Of a DNA stretch of 64,000 nt, positions 34,769 to 46,132 are shown piece by piece. The position numbers and the translations under genes are program-made. Origin of the DNA: Onchocerca volvulus (lineage: Eukaryota; Nematoda; Chromadorea; Rhabditida; Onchocercidae); NCBI GenBank assembly GCA_000499405.2, contig HG738138.1, forward strand, positions 434,001 through 498,000. The letters run 5' to 3'. Below the pieces are notes generated by a model that had not been told where the DNA came from, made no database searches, and worked only from the letters and a program-made list of their open reading frames with translations. Each line of letters starts with the position of its first letter. The first letter of the stretch is position 1.

Positions 34769-36226
34769 ATGAGCCTAAACATGTCAAGAATGCAATCATA
34801 TATTCAGGTTAGTGAAAACCAGTCGACCTTTCAAAATCATCATCAAGTCGTATTGAACAAGACACTCTTTTAGTTCTTATGTCGTCACTAGTTTGTTCCA
34901 GATAGGCCTAACGAGGATGCGTCACGATATTATTAGCTAAAAAACGTACTGCGCCGGATGACCGTAAAATTCTGAAAGTTGGCCAATCGTACCACTGACT
35001 TCGCTGAAACCGTTTACGGTTATTTGTTATGTTAGAACGACTGCTGCTTTATTCTGTTTCTTTCTACCATTAGATTCATTCAATTTTAAGCTGATATCAT
35101 ATTTACCATTGATGTGAATTAGTCTATTTGGAATTTGGAATTCATCCGTACTATAAACAGGATAATAGTTTGTAGTCGACATTTTTACGGATAATAAATT
35201 ACACAACAGAACGAAGTGTTCCAGTTTACAAATGATTATATTCCGCAAGGATACCACGAGACTGGACGATCGTATCGGCATGGATCACAATCTTTTAATG
35301 ATCCTTTCCAATTTACTATAGTAATGTAAATATCGTAAAGAAGCAAATCTCTCCCATCACTCTATATGCCAGTTATTCACAGATTCCTGTCGAACTTTAA
35401 TTAGTCACTACGATTTTCTTTAACTTGCTACGAAACTCACAGATATCTATCTTTCTGGTTGTCTTTCAGACAACACGTAATTACTAACACTCCCGAATCA
35501 CAGCTGAAAGCAATTCGCAATGGAATTTTCTTTCCTCCGATTTAATGTGATTATATCATCAAGCATCAAAAAACAGAGATCCATCTCGTCTTATCACGGG
35601 AGATTAATCTACACATATGCGCGTGCCTATCTATGTACGTGAAAGTAAATGAACATTGATATAATAGATGTGCGGAAGTGGATATAAATGTGGGTGTGTA
35701 GGTGCGAGTATGTTTATTGTCTACATGCATGCACGCGTGCGTGTATGTGTATGTGTGTGTATGTGTATGCATGTATGTATGTATGTGTATTATCGACAAG
35801 CCAAGTACGACGAAGGCTTTATGCGATCTTTGCTACCCGACGATTATTATCCAGGAATAGGAGGTCACCAAAGCGGTTTGTTATTTCTGCTGTTATTGTT
35901 TTGAACAAAATGCTGTTGGTTGTGTATAGCTGACCCAGTTGGATGTGTATAATTAACCTAGCTGGAGTGCTCCCAAGTTTTCATTAGACTTTTCTCGAGA
36001 TAAACCGATAATGTCACCACATCTGCCACGTACATTTCTGGAAATAGTAGTAATAGGTGATAATCGCCGGATGCATCATTCAAATTCGACCAGTGTTGGA
36101 GATAAATTGAATGTTAAGAAGCTGCAAACGACCTTTTGGGTTCTATACGGAAGGTCCTGGGATACGATAGGATGGAAACGGTTACGCGTTTACGGCGCGT
36201 TGCGTATGGTTTTGATTGTATTGTAG
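34769..36226 (+). CDS. Tentative small gene of unknown function
   Basis: Not recognised. Four coding-like pieces join in phase with GT-AG signals: 34769-34807 (MSLNMSRMQSYIQ), 35225-35320 (FTNDYIPQGYHETGRSYRHG...), 35806-35875 (YDEGFMRSLLPDDYYPG...) and 36057-36226, giving 124 aa rich in Tyr, Gly, Arg and Ser. Some acceptors are weak (cgacaagccaag has no pyrimidine tract) and other frames are open nearby, including a minus-strand 51-codon frame at 35182-35027. It sits between PUSL1 and the squid-like gene on the same strand. It could be a real short gene, extra 5' exons of the next gene, or decayed sequence. Confidence 0.22.
35740..35790. repeat. TG/TATG-rich microsatellite
   Basis: Alternating purine-pyrimidine run of TG, TATG and GTATGT units, able in principle to form Z-like DNA. 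It produces Cys/Val/Met-rich spurious frames. Confidence 0.8.
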
Positions 36227-36864
36227 GATATGCGGAATGTAGGTGCAGCGAAGTTTTGGGTTATTGTGTTGCTGTGTTTGTAGTTATGGGTGCAGGGAGA
36301 TAGCAGTGTTACTTTTCCTTGTTACGTAGGAGCGTAGCATAGTAACGTAGCATGATTTGGTATCTGATGAGTAGACATCATTCAGGTCACTTATAGCATT
36401 TATAATCTATGGGAGGTATTGCTTTGGTAAGATGAAGCAATTTGATGAATGAATGTATAATTGATCCTACGGTCGTAAGTTCGACAGTCGTTGGTATCCT
36501 TTAGTTATCCATTATAAGAATACGCACCACAACGTTACTATCGAATAGTTTATTTGACACCAATTCTATAATATAGTAAAATTGCTACCTCGGTTTTATT
36601 TTACTTAACTATATGTATATACGCTTGATTTGCAGCGCTTTATAAGTCCTTCATTTTATCTAGTTGCAAACGTATTTAGCTTTAACGTCTGTTAAACATT
36701 TGTTTCATTTAACTGCTACGGATGTAGTTTGCGGTACTTCGTGGGTTTTTCTTCTGTTCACGTAGACATATAGTATTGTTGATGTGATCGAGGGTGTTAC
36801 TCAAAGATTATCCATTAGTTTATTAAAATATAATTCTCATCCATCTTATTATTTTCACCTAAAT

Positions 36865-36908
<44 letters not shown>

Positions 36909-38134
36909 TTGTAAATGTATGACAGCATGGAGAGAGTCAGGTAATAAGAGGAACGGGAATGGCAAAAGATGGCTATTTGGCTAGCGATATTAATTTGGAT
37001 GGATGTCTGGAATTTACAATATTTTCAATTATATTATTGCACTTTGCATTGTTTAGTATTTGGAAGGTTCGATTTTGTTCATTGCTTTTCGATTATTCTG
37101 TTTGAAAGTTCGGATGCTTATCGTGTATTTTATTGTTTGTTGTCCCTCGATACGTCTTTCTAGAAGTAGTTGTCCTTTCCTGAATTTATCATTTTTCATC
37201 GGTCGACCTTATATTACTCAAGTTCTCTTTGTTTTATCTGTTACATTTTTCTAGTTCACAAGATCTGGATGCTGTTTTTTTTTTTTTTTTTTTCTCCCTG
37301 TGTCGAAGAGATGTTCATAGCGAACTAAAATCTTCCCTCCATTACTTGTAATCGAAGTGGCAGAACTGGGTCGTAGTTTCTATGGGACGTATAGTGTGGA
37401 ACATATGTTACATACGTGCATGTACTGATTTGAGGACGGCGATGCTTAAGATTTCTTTACCCGTCTATTCCAACATTAGAAATTTAAGTTTTTGAATTGG
37501 ATTTAATTCTTTTTTTTCTTTTTTCTCTGACATTCTATATTTTGAATATTGATTAAATATGTATCCTACACAATGATTTATAAGGGCAAATTGAAATTTC
37601 TCTTTTGATTAGGTACATAGCTTGATATATATATATATATATATATAACCCTTGGCCTTATTCATGTAGTTATGTGTTATTAATGTTTATAGTGTGGTCT
37701 TTTTTTCCATTGCTTTTATGTTTATTACGTTTTTCATATATCTGTTCTTCTGTCGCAGTATATTTTATTTAAAAATATCAATCTTTTCAGGGTATTTTCT
37801 AGATAGTCCGTAACGACTAAGCTTTCGTAAATTTTGATTTATATAAGCCTTCTTTCTTTATCTAAATTCCTTATCCTGTATTCAAGTTTTGGTAATTGGA
37901 TAACTTCTGTAAACAGGTTAGTGATTTATGGTTAATATCTAATATTCCCGTCGTTTGATTCAAAATTGGTCTGACTTTGATTGTCTAGAAAACCTGTTTT
38001 GATGCTCATTGTTTACTATAATTAAAGAGAATAGTGCAAATAGCTAGTATAGGAATGAATTCCTTGTATGAGGAATTAAGTGGTCCTTGTATTAAGAATA
38101 TAATGTGATAAATTTGTTCTATTTCTAGAATCTC
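36227..38134. other. Upstream region of the squid-like gene
   Basis: T-rich spacer or 5' UTR intron, ending in an acceptor (gttctatttctag) 7 nt before the squid-like ATG. It contains T tracts at 36868-36907 (40 nt) and 37275-37293, and a (TA)n run at about 37624-37647. No coding sequence is supported. Confidence 0.5.
36868..36907. repeat. Poly-T tract of 40 nt
   Basis: Uninterrupted T run in the region upstream of the squid-like gene. Similar shorter runs recur through 36-42 kb. Confidence 0.95.
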
Positions 38135-39687
38135 ATGGATACTCAGGATAGCCATCAGGAAGAACAAACTCAGAATTCAGAAACTGTTAATGGTGGTACT
38201 GTTAGCGAAGGAGGTTTGAAAGATCTTGGCAAGGGCAACGAAGATAAGTAAGCATTCATTTCGTTTTCTCCACAAACAATGTAAAATTATGTTGTTATAA
38301 GGAATATCTTTGTTGAGTTGTTATTTATAGGAAAATATTCGTTGGTGGGATAGCCTACGACGTTACAAATGAAGACCTATCACAATATTTCTCGCAGTAT
38401 GGTGAGGTAGCACAGGCTCAAGTGAAGTATGATCGGAATACGGGTCGTTCTCGCGGCTTTGCATTTGTAGAATTCACAACCGGTGAGGCATGTAGAGCTG
38501 CACTCAACGCAAGAGAACAATCGCTCAAGGGGAAAACCGTTGAGGTTAAGCCAGCAAAATCTCGGGAGAATAAGAAAGTGTTTGTCGGTGGTTTGCCTGC
38601 TGACCATCCAGGTTGATTTCTTTCATTAAAAAATAATTTATTTTATTCTAGTTTTCTCATATAGTTCTATTGCTTCTTCCAAATTCATAAGCAAACTACT
38701 TTATGCTGTTTAAATTCATCTCTGTATACATCAGTGTAATTTTGGGATTATGAAGCAATGGATTTTCAATTTTCTATTCTAGTCGTTTCATACATCAGTG
38801 AAAGGGACGAAGCGCATGTTGTAAGCAAAGATGCACCAACTGATTTAATTTGTTACAGAAGAAGAATTGCGTGCTCACTTCGAACAGTATGGAAAAGTGG
38901 AGGATATTGAATGGCCTTTCGATAAACAAACAAAGGCTCGAAGAAATTTCGCGTTTATTGTGTTTGAAGAGGAGGAAGCAGCCGAACGGGCATCGGCTAC
39001 ACCAAAACAAATGTTTGGGTCGCGCGAGGTTACTTAATACTATTGTATTTAGCCCATGGACATTAATCTTAACATATAAATATAATATTTCGTGTTTTTG
39101 ATTTCCCGTTCCATCAATTTATTATATAATCAGTTTTGGACTAACATTCATATGCATTTACAGTGCGACGTCAAGAAGGCCGTTCCTCAAGGTAAACGTT
39201 TCCCGGGTGGTCGAGGTGGTGCGGCAATGCGGGCTGGATATGGAGCTGGTCGGGCGGGTGTCATGAATGGTTGGTTTGGACAAGCCGGATGGGGTCAGAT
39301 GGGAGCGTTCGGTGCATATGGCGGAGGTACTGGAACTGCAGGTGGCTGGGGTGATTGGTATGGTAATGCTGCTGCTGCTGGATATTATCAACAAGGACAG
39401 GCTGGTGGCTACTATGGTAGAGTTGTGTTATCATTTTGATTCTGATATGGCGACATAAACATTTAGTAAAATTTCTGTTGTAGCTCAAATTATTTAGAAG
39501 TTTTTGTGATTTATCTTTCTCTCTCTTGTAATTTCCGGAAAATTGTTTGTAATAAGTTATAAAATTAGTATAGTTTATGCCTCAGCCTGCAATGATTTTA
39601 GGTGCCGGCGGTTATGATGCATATTCCCAAGGAATGACCCAGCGTGGGGCAAATCAGCAGCGCTATCCACAACAACAACAATACTGA
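38135..39687 (+). CDS. sqd-1: Squid-like hnRNP RNA-binding protein (two RRMs)
   Basis: hnRNP A/B-D type protein expected to bind mRNA in nucleus and cytoplasm. Exons: 38135-38247, 38331-38611, 38859-39028, 39164-39416, 39602-39687; 300 aa. A short acidic/Gly N-terminus is followed by RRM1 (about residues 39-114; KIFVGGIAYDV and RSRGFAFVEF) and RRM2 (about 120-195; KVFVGGLPADH, with NFAFIVFE at the RNP1 position). The C-terminal third is low-complexity Gly/Ala/Tyr/Trp/Gln (MRAGYGAGRAG, GYYQQGQAGGYYG), ending in a Gln tail, the kind of tail that drives RNP assembly. Closest in layout to Drosophila Squid and its nematode counterpart. Splice phases all agree. Confidence 0.93.
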
Positions 39688-42386
39688 GTATTCCACTGAA
39701 GCGGCGAGAGTTTTTGTATTACCGTAACGGTCTTCTTTCTTTTTGTCGATGATTTCCGAAATTTATATCTTTGATCTATCGTTGATAAAAAAAAAATTTT
39801 TGTAACTTGGACATTGAGCACTAATCAGCAGTTCTTCGCATTATAAAAGTTAACTATCTCTAAAATATCCCTCATAACGGTACCATCTTTCATTGGTTTT
39901 TTTAAGAAATTGGAAGAAATGTATATCGCAGAATTATTAGTTTTTGCTTCAGTAAGCTAATTTGTGGTTGTAGCAGTTGTAATGCTCTCACTATATGCAG
40001 TTTTTTTCTTTCCTTTTTTTTTAAGTTCTGTTATGCTATCATTCTGGAATATGTTTTTGAATGAGATATGTCGCATAAGGATGTTTCATTTAGTTATGTG
40101 GCATATTCGTTCATTCTTAAATATATAACATTTTCGAAAACAAATTTGTCGGATTTTTCCACAATACAATTACTCTGTTCCATATATTCTTTTCTCTGGA
40201 ATTTTCAGAATAACAAATCAGTAGTTTTACCGTTTTATCAAGCCATTTTTGTTTATCGTTGTGGGTCTTCCTTTTATTTGTCTTCATTCATATATCATAT
40301 ACGTTACATTGAAATAGTGATCTCAGCCATTTTATCAGTAGGTGTTATGAACTTTTTCTCGAGTATATATCGCCGAGATTCTTGCTTCCTTGTTGTGAAG
40401 TCTTGGCTGAGTTCATGTTTGCTTATATGCTTGTCATTTTGTAAGCGTTCTTGAAGTGGTTAATGTTGACCCACACGTCTTGTATCAACATTGTTGTTGG
40501 AAGTCATTTAACTCTGAAATTAATAAGCCCCTAGTCCTCACGACGGTGGTTTTCCCTTTTTTTTTTTTTTTTTTTTTTTTTCTAATAAGTATATAGCTAT
40601 GCCTTAATTTGGATATGAAAAAAATCATGTCCATTTCGTATGAAGAAGGTCGCAAATTTAAAATTTATTTGATGAATAGATTAATGAATTTCAGTCAAGT
40701 TTGATTTGTAATATTCCATCAATAGGTGGTGGTTTAGTTAGTATGTGAAAATAATAGAAAATAAGTGACGCATACTATTTAAGTTTTGTTTTGCAAAACT
40801 TCGACTCCCTCGTGTTACCTCTAAAATCTATCTTGAACACTGCAAAGCATTGAAGTACGATTAATTGTGCGTTGTACTACGCTATATAGTATCGTGAATT
40901 TCTGTATCTTTTTTCTCAGAAATTTGTTTTGCGCTATGACTAAATGCACACCCAGCCAATGATGCCTTTAACAATTCGCGACATCTTATTTGTCAATCAA
41001 TTTTTTTTTTTTTTTTTTTTTTTTGAGCGGTTAACTGGTCTTCTAATACTTCGGTTTCACCTGTTACATCCTAGAGGAATACATCTGGTAGTTTGCCCTT
41101 CGTTTTATATTTGTTCGATCAAATTTTACATTTAGTTGCACAGTATGGTTTTGAACTGATTGCGTCTTCTTTTTAGAGCGGCATAAACGTGAAGACTATA
41201 CGAAAAAGATAGTCGTTACCGGAAGTTTGATTTCGAAAAATAGCAAAGATTTGGAATCTCAAAATTTAAGAAATTGCTAGTATTTACCTAATAAACTACG
41301 AGACCAGTAACCGCAAGGAAATGTTAACTATGCTCTTTGTGGTGCATAATTTTCTTTTCTGCATTGCTGTGGGCATTTCTCTCTCTTCTTTACCTCCTTA
41401 CCTTTTCCCATTCTGTCGTTATTCTGCCTGTTTTTCTTTTTTTTTTTTTCTCGTCAAAACAAAACTGTTGGTGTATCCAGTTTAGTTTTGTATTCCTGAG
41501 GAAAATGGACCGTTCGACCTCTACGAAACGTTTGATTTGATTAAAACTCAAGTTTCTTTTTTCCATTTGCACTACATTTTATTGTCATACTGATTGTGTA
41601 TGAGTTTTTATTGTGAAAATGGCTTAAAGGCCGGTGCGCAATTTCTCTTTTGTTCACATGCTCAAGGTGCTTGATGCTTTTTATTTTACTTTTAGTACTC
41701 TTGTCCTCCTCTAATTTAGAATACAGTGTTTTTTTCTACTCTTTTTTTCTTTGTGATAAGTAATGGATGTGAAATTTGGAAGAGCCAATAGAATTATTCC
41801 ATTATTTTAATTGAATATTGCCCCGGTACATTGAAATGATTTATGCATCAAGTCCTTGTTTTATTGTTTTACTTTTCAATTTAAATCCAGAGATTTTGTT
41901 GACAAAAAGACAATAGTATGTTGATTTCGTATTATGATGTGAAATGTTTTGATTACGCCTTATTTTCTTCTGTTTGATTAATGCTCCTTGCCGCTTTTAG
42001 TATTTCTTTCTCTCTTTCTCTCTCTCTCTCCCTTTATCAACTTTTCTATTTTTGGAATTAAATTCAGTGACTTTTTCGGCTATCTTCCCTTTGTTCTCTT
42101 TATTCATAATTACATCATTGTTCTCGCTATACATGATGTATTCTTTCTCCTCTTCCTCCCCGTGTTGTTTATTTTTCAGCACTACTTTTTTGCGTTTCGT
42201 AAATTTTGTTCCATTTTATCCGAAGCTGAATTATACTCTCCAACGATGTTCTAGCATACCACAGAGTGTGGTATGTACGTATGTGCGTGTGTGTGTCTGC
42301 GTGCGTGTATGTTACGTGTGTTTGTGATTTTACGTTGCGTGTGTGTATCTGCGTGCGTGTATGTTACGTGTGTTTGTGCTTTTATG

Positions 42387-42467
<81 letters not shown>

Positions 42468-43415
42468 TGTGTGGGTGTGTGTGTGGGTGTGTGTGTGTGG
42501 TAGATTGTTGAGGCTTAAGCATTCATTTGATCAGTAATCTTTTAAATGCGGAAAATGATGTATCAGGACTTCTTCATGTCTTCATGAATTCATTTTGATC
42601 GCTTGTACTAACGCTTCGATTGTGAAACACTTTCATTGTTTCTAAACTAATTGTCTGAAACATGGTTGCTAAAATTATCAATTGTGAAACAAGTTGATAT
42701 TGGATAAATTGGAAATTGTGGAGTTATGTTTTTGGCCTTTTTATTGTTTACACCGCAATGAAGATTATTCCTATAACGATGTTTCCAGGGAAAAAGTCTG
42801 AATATTTCTTTTGAATTCGATTAATCGGGTCAGGTGGATTATTCAGTAATGTTCTGTAAAATTTCCACAAAATGGTTGTGTCAGGTTGACTTGGAAAGGT
42901 ATAAAGTTGGGGGTGCTGATATCTGCAATGATCGAAATCCCTCCCCAGGAACCCTCTCTAAGCTCTATTCTGTAGCAATTGTTGGTGATTAGAAACCGCT
43001 CACTCTTCCATATACTGTATTATAAGGCTACCGATATTCTTTTTTTATCGTAATGTTAACGATCATTTAAAATGGGAAGTCAAATTATGCAATAATTTGG
43101 CACTGAAATGAGTTGAACGTTGTAGTCAAAATTTGATTCAGTGATTGGGAGAGGTTGCACTTTTCCATTTTCTCGCTATTGGAATATCGTTTTAAATGGC
43201 CAGTTCTTTTTAAATCCCTGTCTAAAATATTTTATTTTGTATTATGCTGAGGGCCTTCTTATTATCAGAATTTAAATTTGAAATTATACGTACTACCTAA
43301 AAGATTTCAAAAATGAATTGCATTCGATAGGATTGTAATCAGAGTGGTACCTCGCTTCTTTTGCATTATCTCATTTCGCAGTCCATTTGATTCCGTTTAT
43401 TAATCAAATTTTAGT
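39688..43415. other. Long T-rich spacer with TG minisatellite
   Basis: No gene is supported over 3.7 kb. T tracts lie at about 40557-40581 and 41001-41024, a CT-rich stretch at 42007-42030, and a TG array at 42279-42500. The 128-codon frame at 40068-40454 is Phe/Ser/Tyr-rich and looks like chance. Confidence 0.5.
42285..42500. repeat. 52-bp tandem duplication followed by (TG)n array
   Basis: Two adjacent copies of a TG-rich 52-bp unit (sharing GCGTGCGTGTATGTTACGTG at 42299 and 42351) lead into about 38 uninterrupted TG units and then GGGTGTGTGT variants. Likely unstable in length. Confidence 0.9.
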
Positions 43416-44183
43416 ATGACACAAACATTGGAATCGTTTATCAACAAAGTAATTTCGGTGATTACTGGTGATGGGCGAAATATAGTCGGTTTGATGAAAG
43501 GTTTCGATCAGACGATCAACTTGGTCCTAGAAGATTCGCATGAGCGTGTTTTTAGTGAAGATGCGGGTGTTGAACAAATTCCACTTGGTTTATATATTGT
43601 AAGGGGCGATAATGTGTTGGTTTTAATTACTATTTATGGAAAGATTTATCTTATATAGATTATAGTGTTAATATTTCATATTATCGTGATAATAATAAAA
43701 TATATGTAGGACCGAGAGATACATATTTCGATTTCTTGTTTTATAAGAGTCGTTTGGATTCCTATCTTTTGTTATATAAGTCCTTTGACTGCTTTACCAG
43801 AGATCATTTTTGAATTTTTGCACTGTGAATCTTCGAAAGATAAAGTGAAAATTGTATTCGTCAACGTACTGCATTTGAATTATTTGTCAATTTTGGTCTT
43901 TCTCTTTAAACACTGACTGAGGATTTACATCATGATTTTTGTTGATATCACAACTTTTTCGTAGATTTCTGTTGATGAGAACTAGGTCACGTTCTCGAAA
44001 TTTTCGGTGTGGGGGGAACTCGATCTTAGAACTGGATTTGTTTCTCTTTCGTTACTCTTTGCTTTCTTTTCTTTCTTTTTTTTCAGAGCAGTAATCGGTG
44101 AACTGGATGAAGATCTCGACAAACGTTTGGATTTCAGCAAGATGAAAGCGGCACCACTGGGTCCGGTATGGGTGCATATGTAG
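43416..44183 (+). CDS. lsm-8: LSM8, U6 snRNA-associated Sm-like protein
   Basis: Nuclear LSM2-8 ring subunit that binds the 3' end of U6 snRNA and defines the nuclear form of the ring. Two exons, 43416-43615 and 44087-44183 (98 aa, the usual length). Sm1 motif: VISVITGDGRNIVGLMKGFD; Sm2 motif: LGLYIVRGDNVAVIGELDE, completed across the intron (GT|A GCA). The start is 1 nt after the acceptor aaattttag, as expected for a trans-spliced message. No other start is possible in this exon. Confidence 0.96.
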
Positions 44184-46132
44184 GACGAGGCTGAGCAGTA
44201 TAGTGTGGATGTATGATCTCGATAACTTTTTATCAAATAACTTTTTTTTTGTTTCTCGATATGTAGAGCAAAGGAATTGGTTGAAATTTCCGAATCAGTA
44301 TTGTATAATTGCACTAAAATTAATTATGCAATTCGATCTTCTGTATTATTTGTTTCAATTCGACAGTTTGTTTTCTGACAGCGTCAATTTTTCTGCTCGA
44401 ATTCATTGATTTCTGTTTTAAATATAATGAAATGTTGTGGATTTTTCCAGCAATGATTTTAGAAAAAAAGCATTAATTAGAGTATTCTTGAGATCTTTAG
44501 ACCATTTCTGTTCTCCTTATTTATCATTATGCTTTTATTTGTAAAAAATGATTATGTGGAGAAACATTTTTTTGACATGAGTTATTCGGTTTAAACCGAA
44601 ATGTTATGGTTTGTGGTAACAACCTTATGTTTTATTCTGTCAAATAAGTTCTTTTTCAACTTTAACTGCGATCGTTACGATCACAGACTAGGAAATTTCA
44701 TAAAATATTTTCCTCGACTTTGCAATTTCTGGCGGTGCTCTGATAAATATTGTATAATCTACGATATTTGGATTTAATCTTAGAAACTAATAGCGCCTGT
44801 CTGAAAAACATGTAAAAGTTTCACTAAGTTAAGAATTAGAATTAGGGATGTGAAAGCAAGTCTCACCATGCTTCCTCATGTTCCAGTGTGTATTAGGTAA
44901 CAGAAAATTATTCCGATTCGTGAGTTCATTGTGGGCTATGAATTGCAATGTTTTGTTTTATTTTTTTCACTTTTAAAGCGAATTAAGGGTCGTTCTGTAT
45001 GGGATGCGATTTGCACAGATAAGTGTGATCTGGACGCTTAAAGCTCGATCTATTTAAGTGGTGTCAGCTTTCATTTATAAATGTTTTCCGCAATTTTTAA
45101 TCAACATTTGCTTGTGTCCAGTCGTCCGCGGTACAGTTTCTGTTTATACGTTCATGACACGAATTTCGATTGGATTAGCTGCAGAAAGATGGCCGAACAA
45201 TCTTTGTGTTGCATTTTTTTTGTAGACTGTAAAAATTGGCTAGGATAAAAACAAGTGCGAGACTTTCTCGACTTTCCGGAGTCACTCCATTGTTTAAGTT
45301 TTGGACATTGTTGACACTTAGATAGTTGAAGTTCTCATTTAAAGATTTGAAGCTATCTTTTGCTGAAGTTTCATATTTGATGACTGTTTCGTGATTCTAG
45401 AAGCACAGAAGTTAGTTCGGTATATAGTTTGTCCAAAGTTTCATATTTGATGAAAATTATACTGTTTTGTGTTTTAGAAGCACAGAAGCTACTAGGAATA
45501 TAACTTATCCGACCAGCATTTTTTATTAAGTTTTCATCAGTTTTCATCAATGCACTTTCTTAAGCTTTCTTCATATATACGTCCTTTTTTATCACATTAT
45601 TTTCAAACTGATACGTATTTAGTTAATAATATTTCTTTCATTTGATGCTTATCGAAACAAAAACTTATATGTTAGCAGTGATCTTAGATCATTTTGTGGA
45701 ACCATTTATGGACGTTTGCTTTGCAAACATATGCAGCACTTTGAAAGATTTAGCGACCGTCGACTTTGCAAAATTCCACTTCCTCCACAACTTTCTTCCC
45801 GCTCCAATATCCGATTTTTAAAACTAATAAGTAATGTTAAGCATCAGTGCTGTGCCGTAATTTGTGGCCCGGCCTTCTGTATTAAATATCAGACTAACTT
45901 CGGGACGTGCACATGTGTACAGAATTGCAGTTTGCTCGATGTCTGCCTTCAAAATATTTTCTAGCAATATTTGAACGATAATACAGTCTAGCTTTTTCAG
46001 CGTGAAGACTCGACGTTTGAATTTATATGAATTGTTTTTGTTTGCATTGTGAATTATTTTGTTATAGTGACACGGTCGTGTGATCTGTGTTGGGAAATCG
46101 CCTAATAGTTGGACGAAGTTACTTCAATTAGA
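44184..46132. other. Spacer between LSM8 and the 495-aa gene
   Basis: No gene is firmly supported. An 82-codon plus frame at 45716-45964 ends in a Cys-rich stretch (HQCCAVICGPAFC, then TCTCVQNCSLLDVC) but has no signal peptide, exon partner or recognised family. Confidence 0.4.

Noticed and set aside
40068..40454. 128-codon plus-strand frame after the squid-like gene
   Set aside because: T-rich sequence gives Phe/Ser/Tyr-rich peptide with no motif; probably chance or UTR.
42266..42537. Cys/Val repeat proteins
   Set aside because: Three overlapping frames of the TG array; a simple repeat, not a gene.
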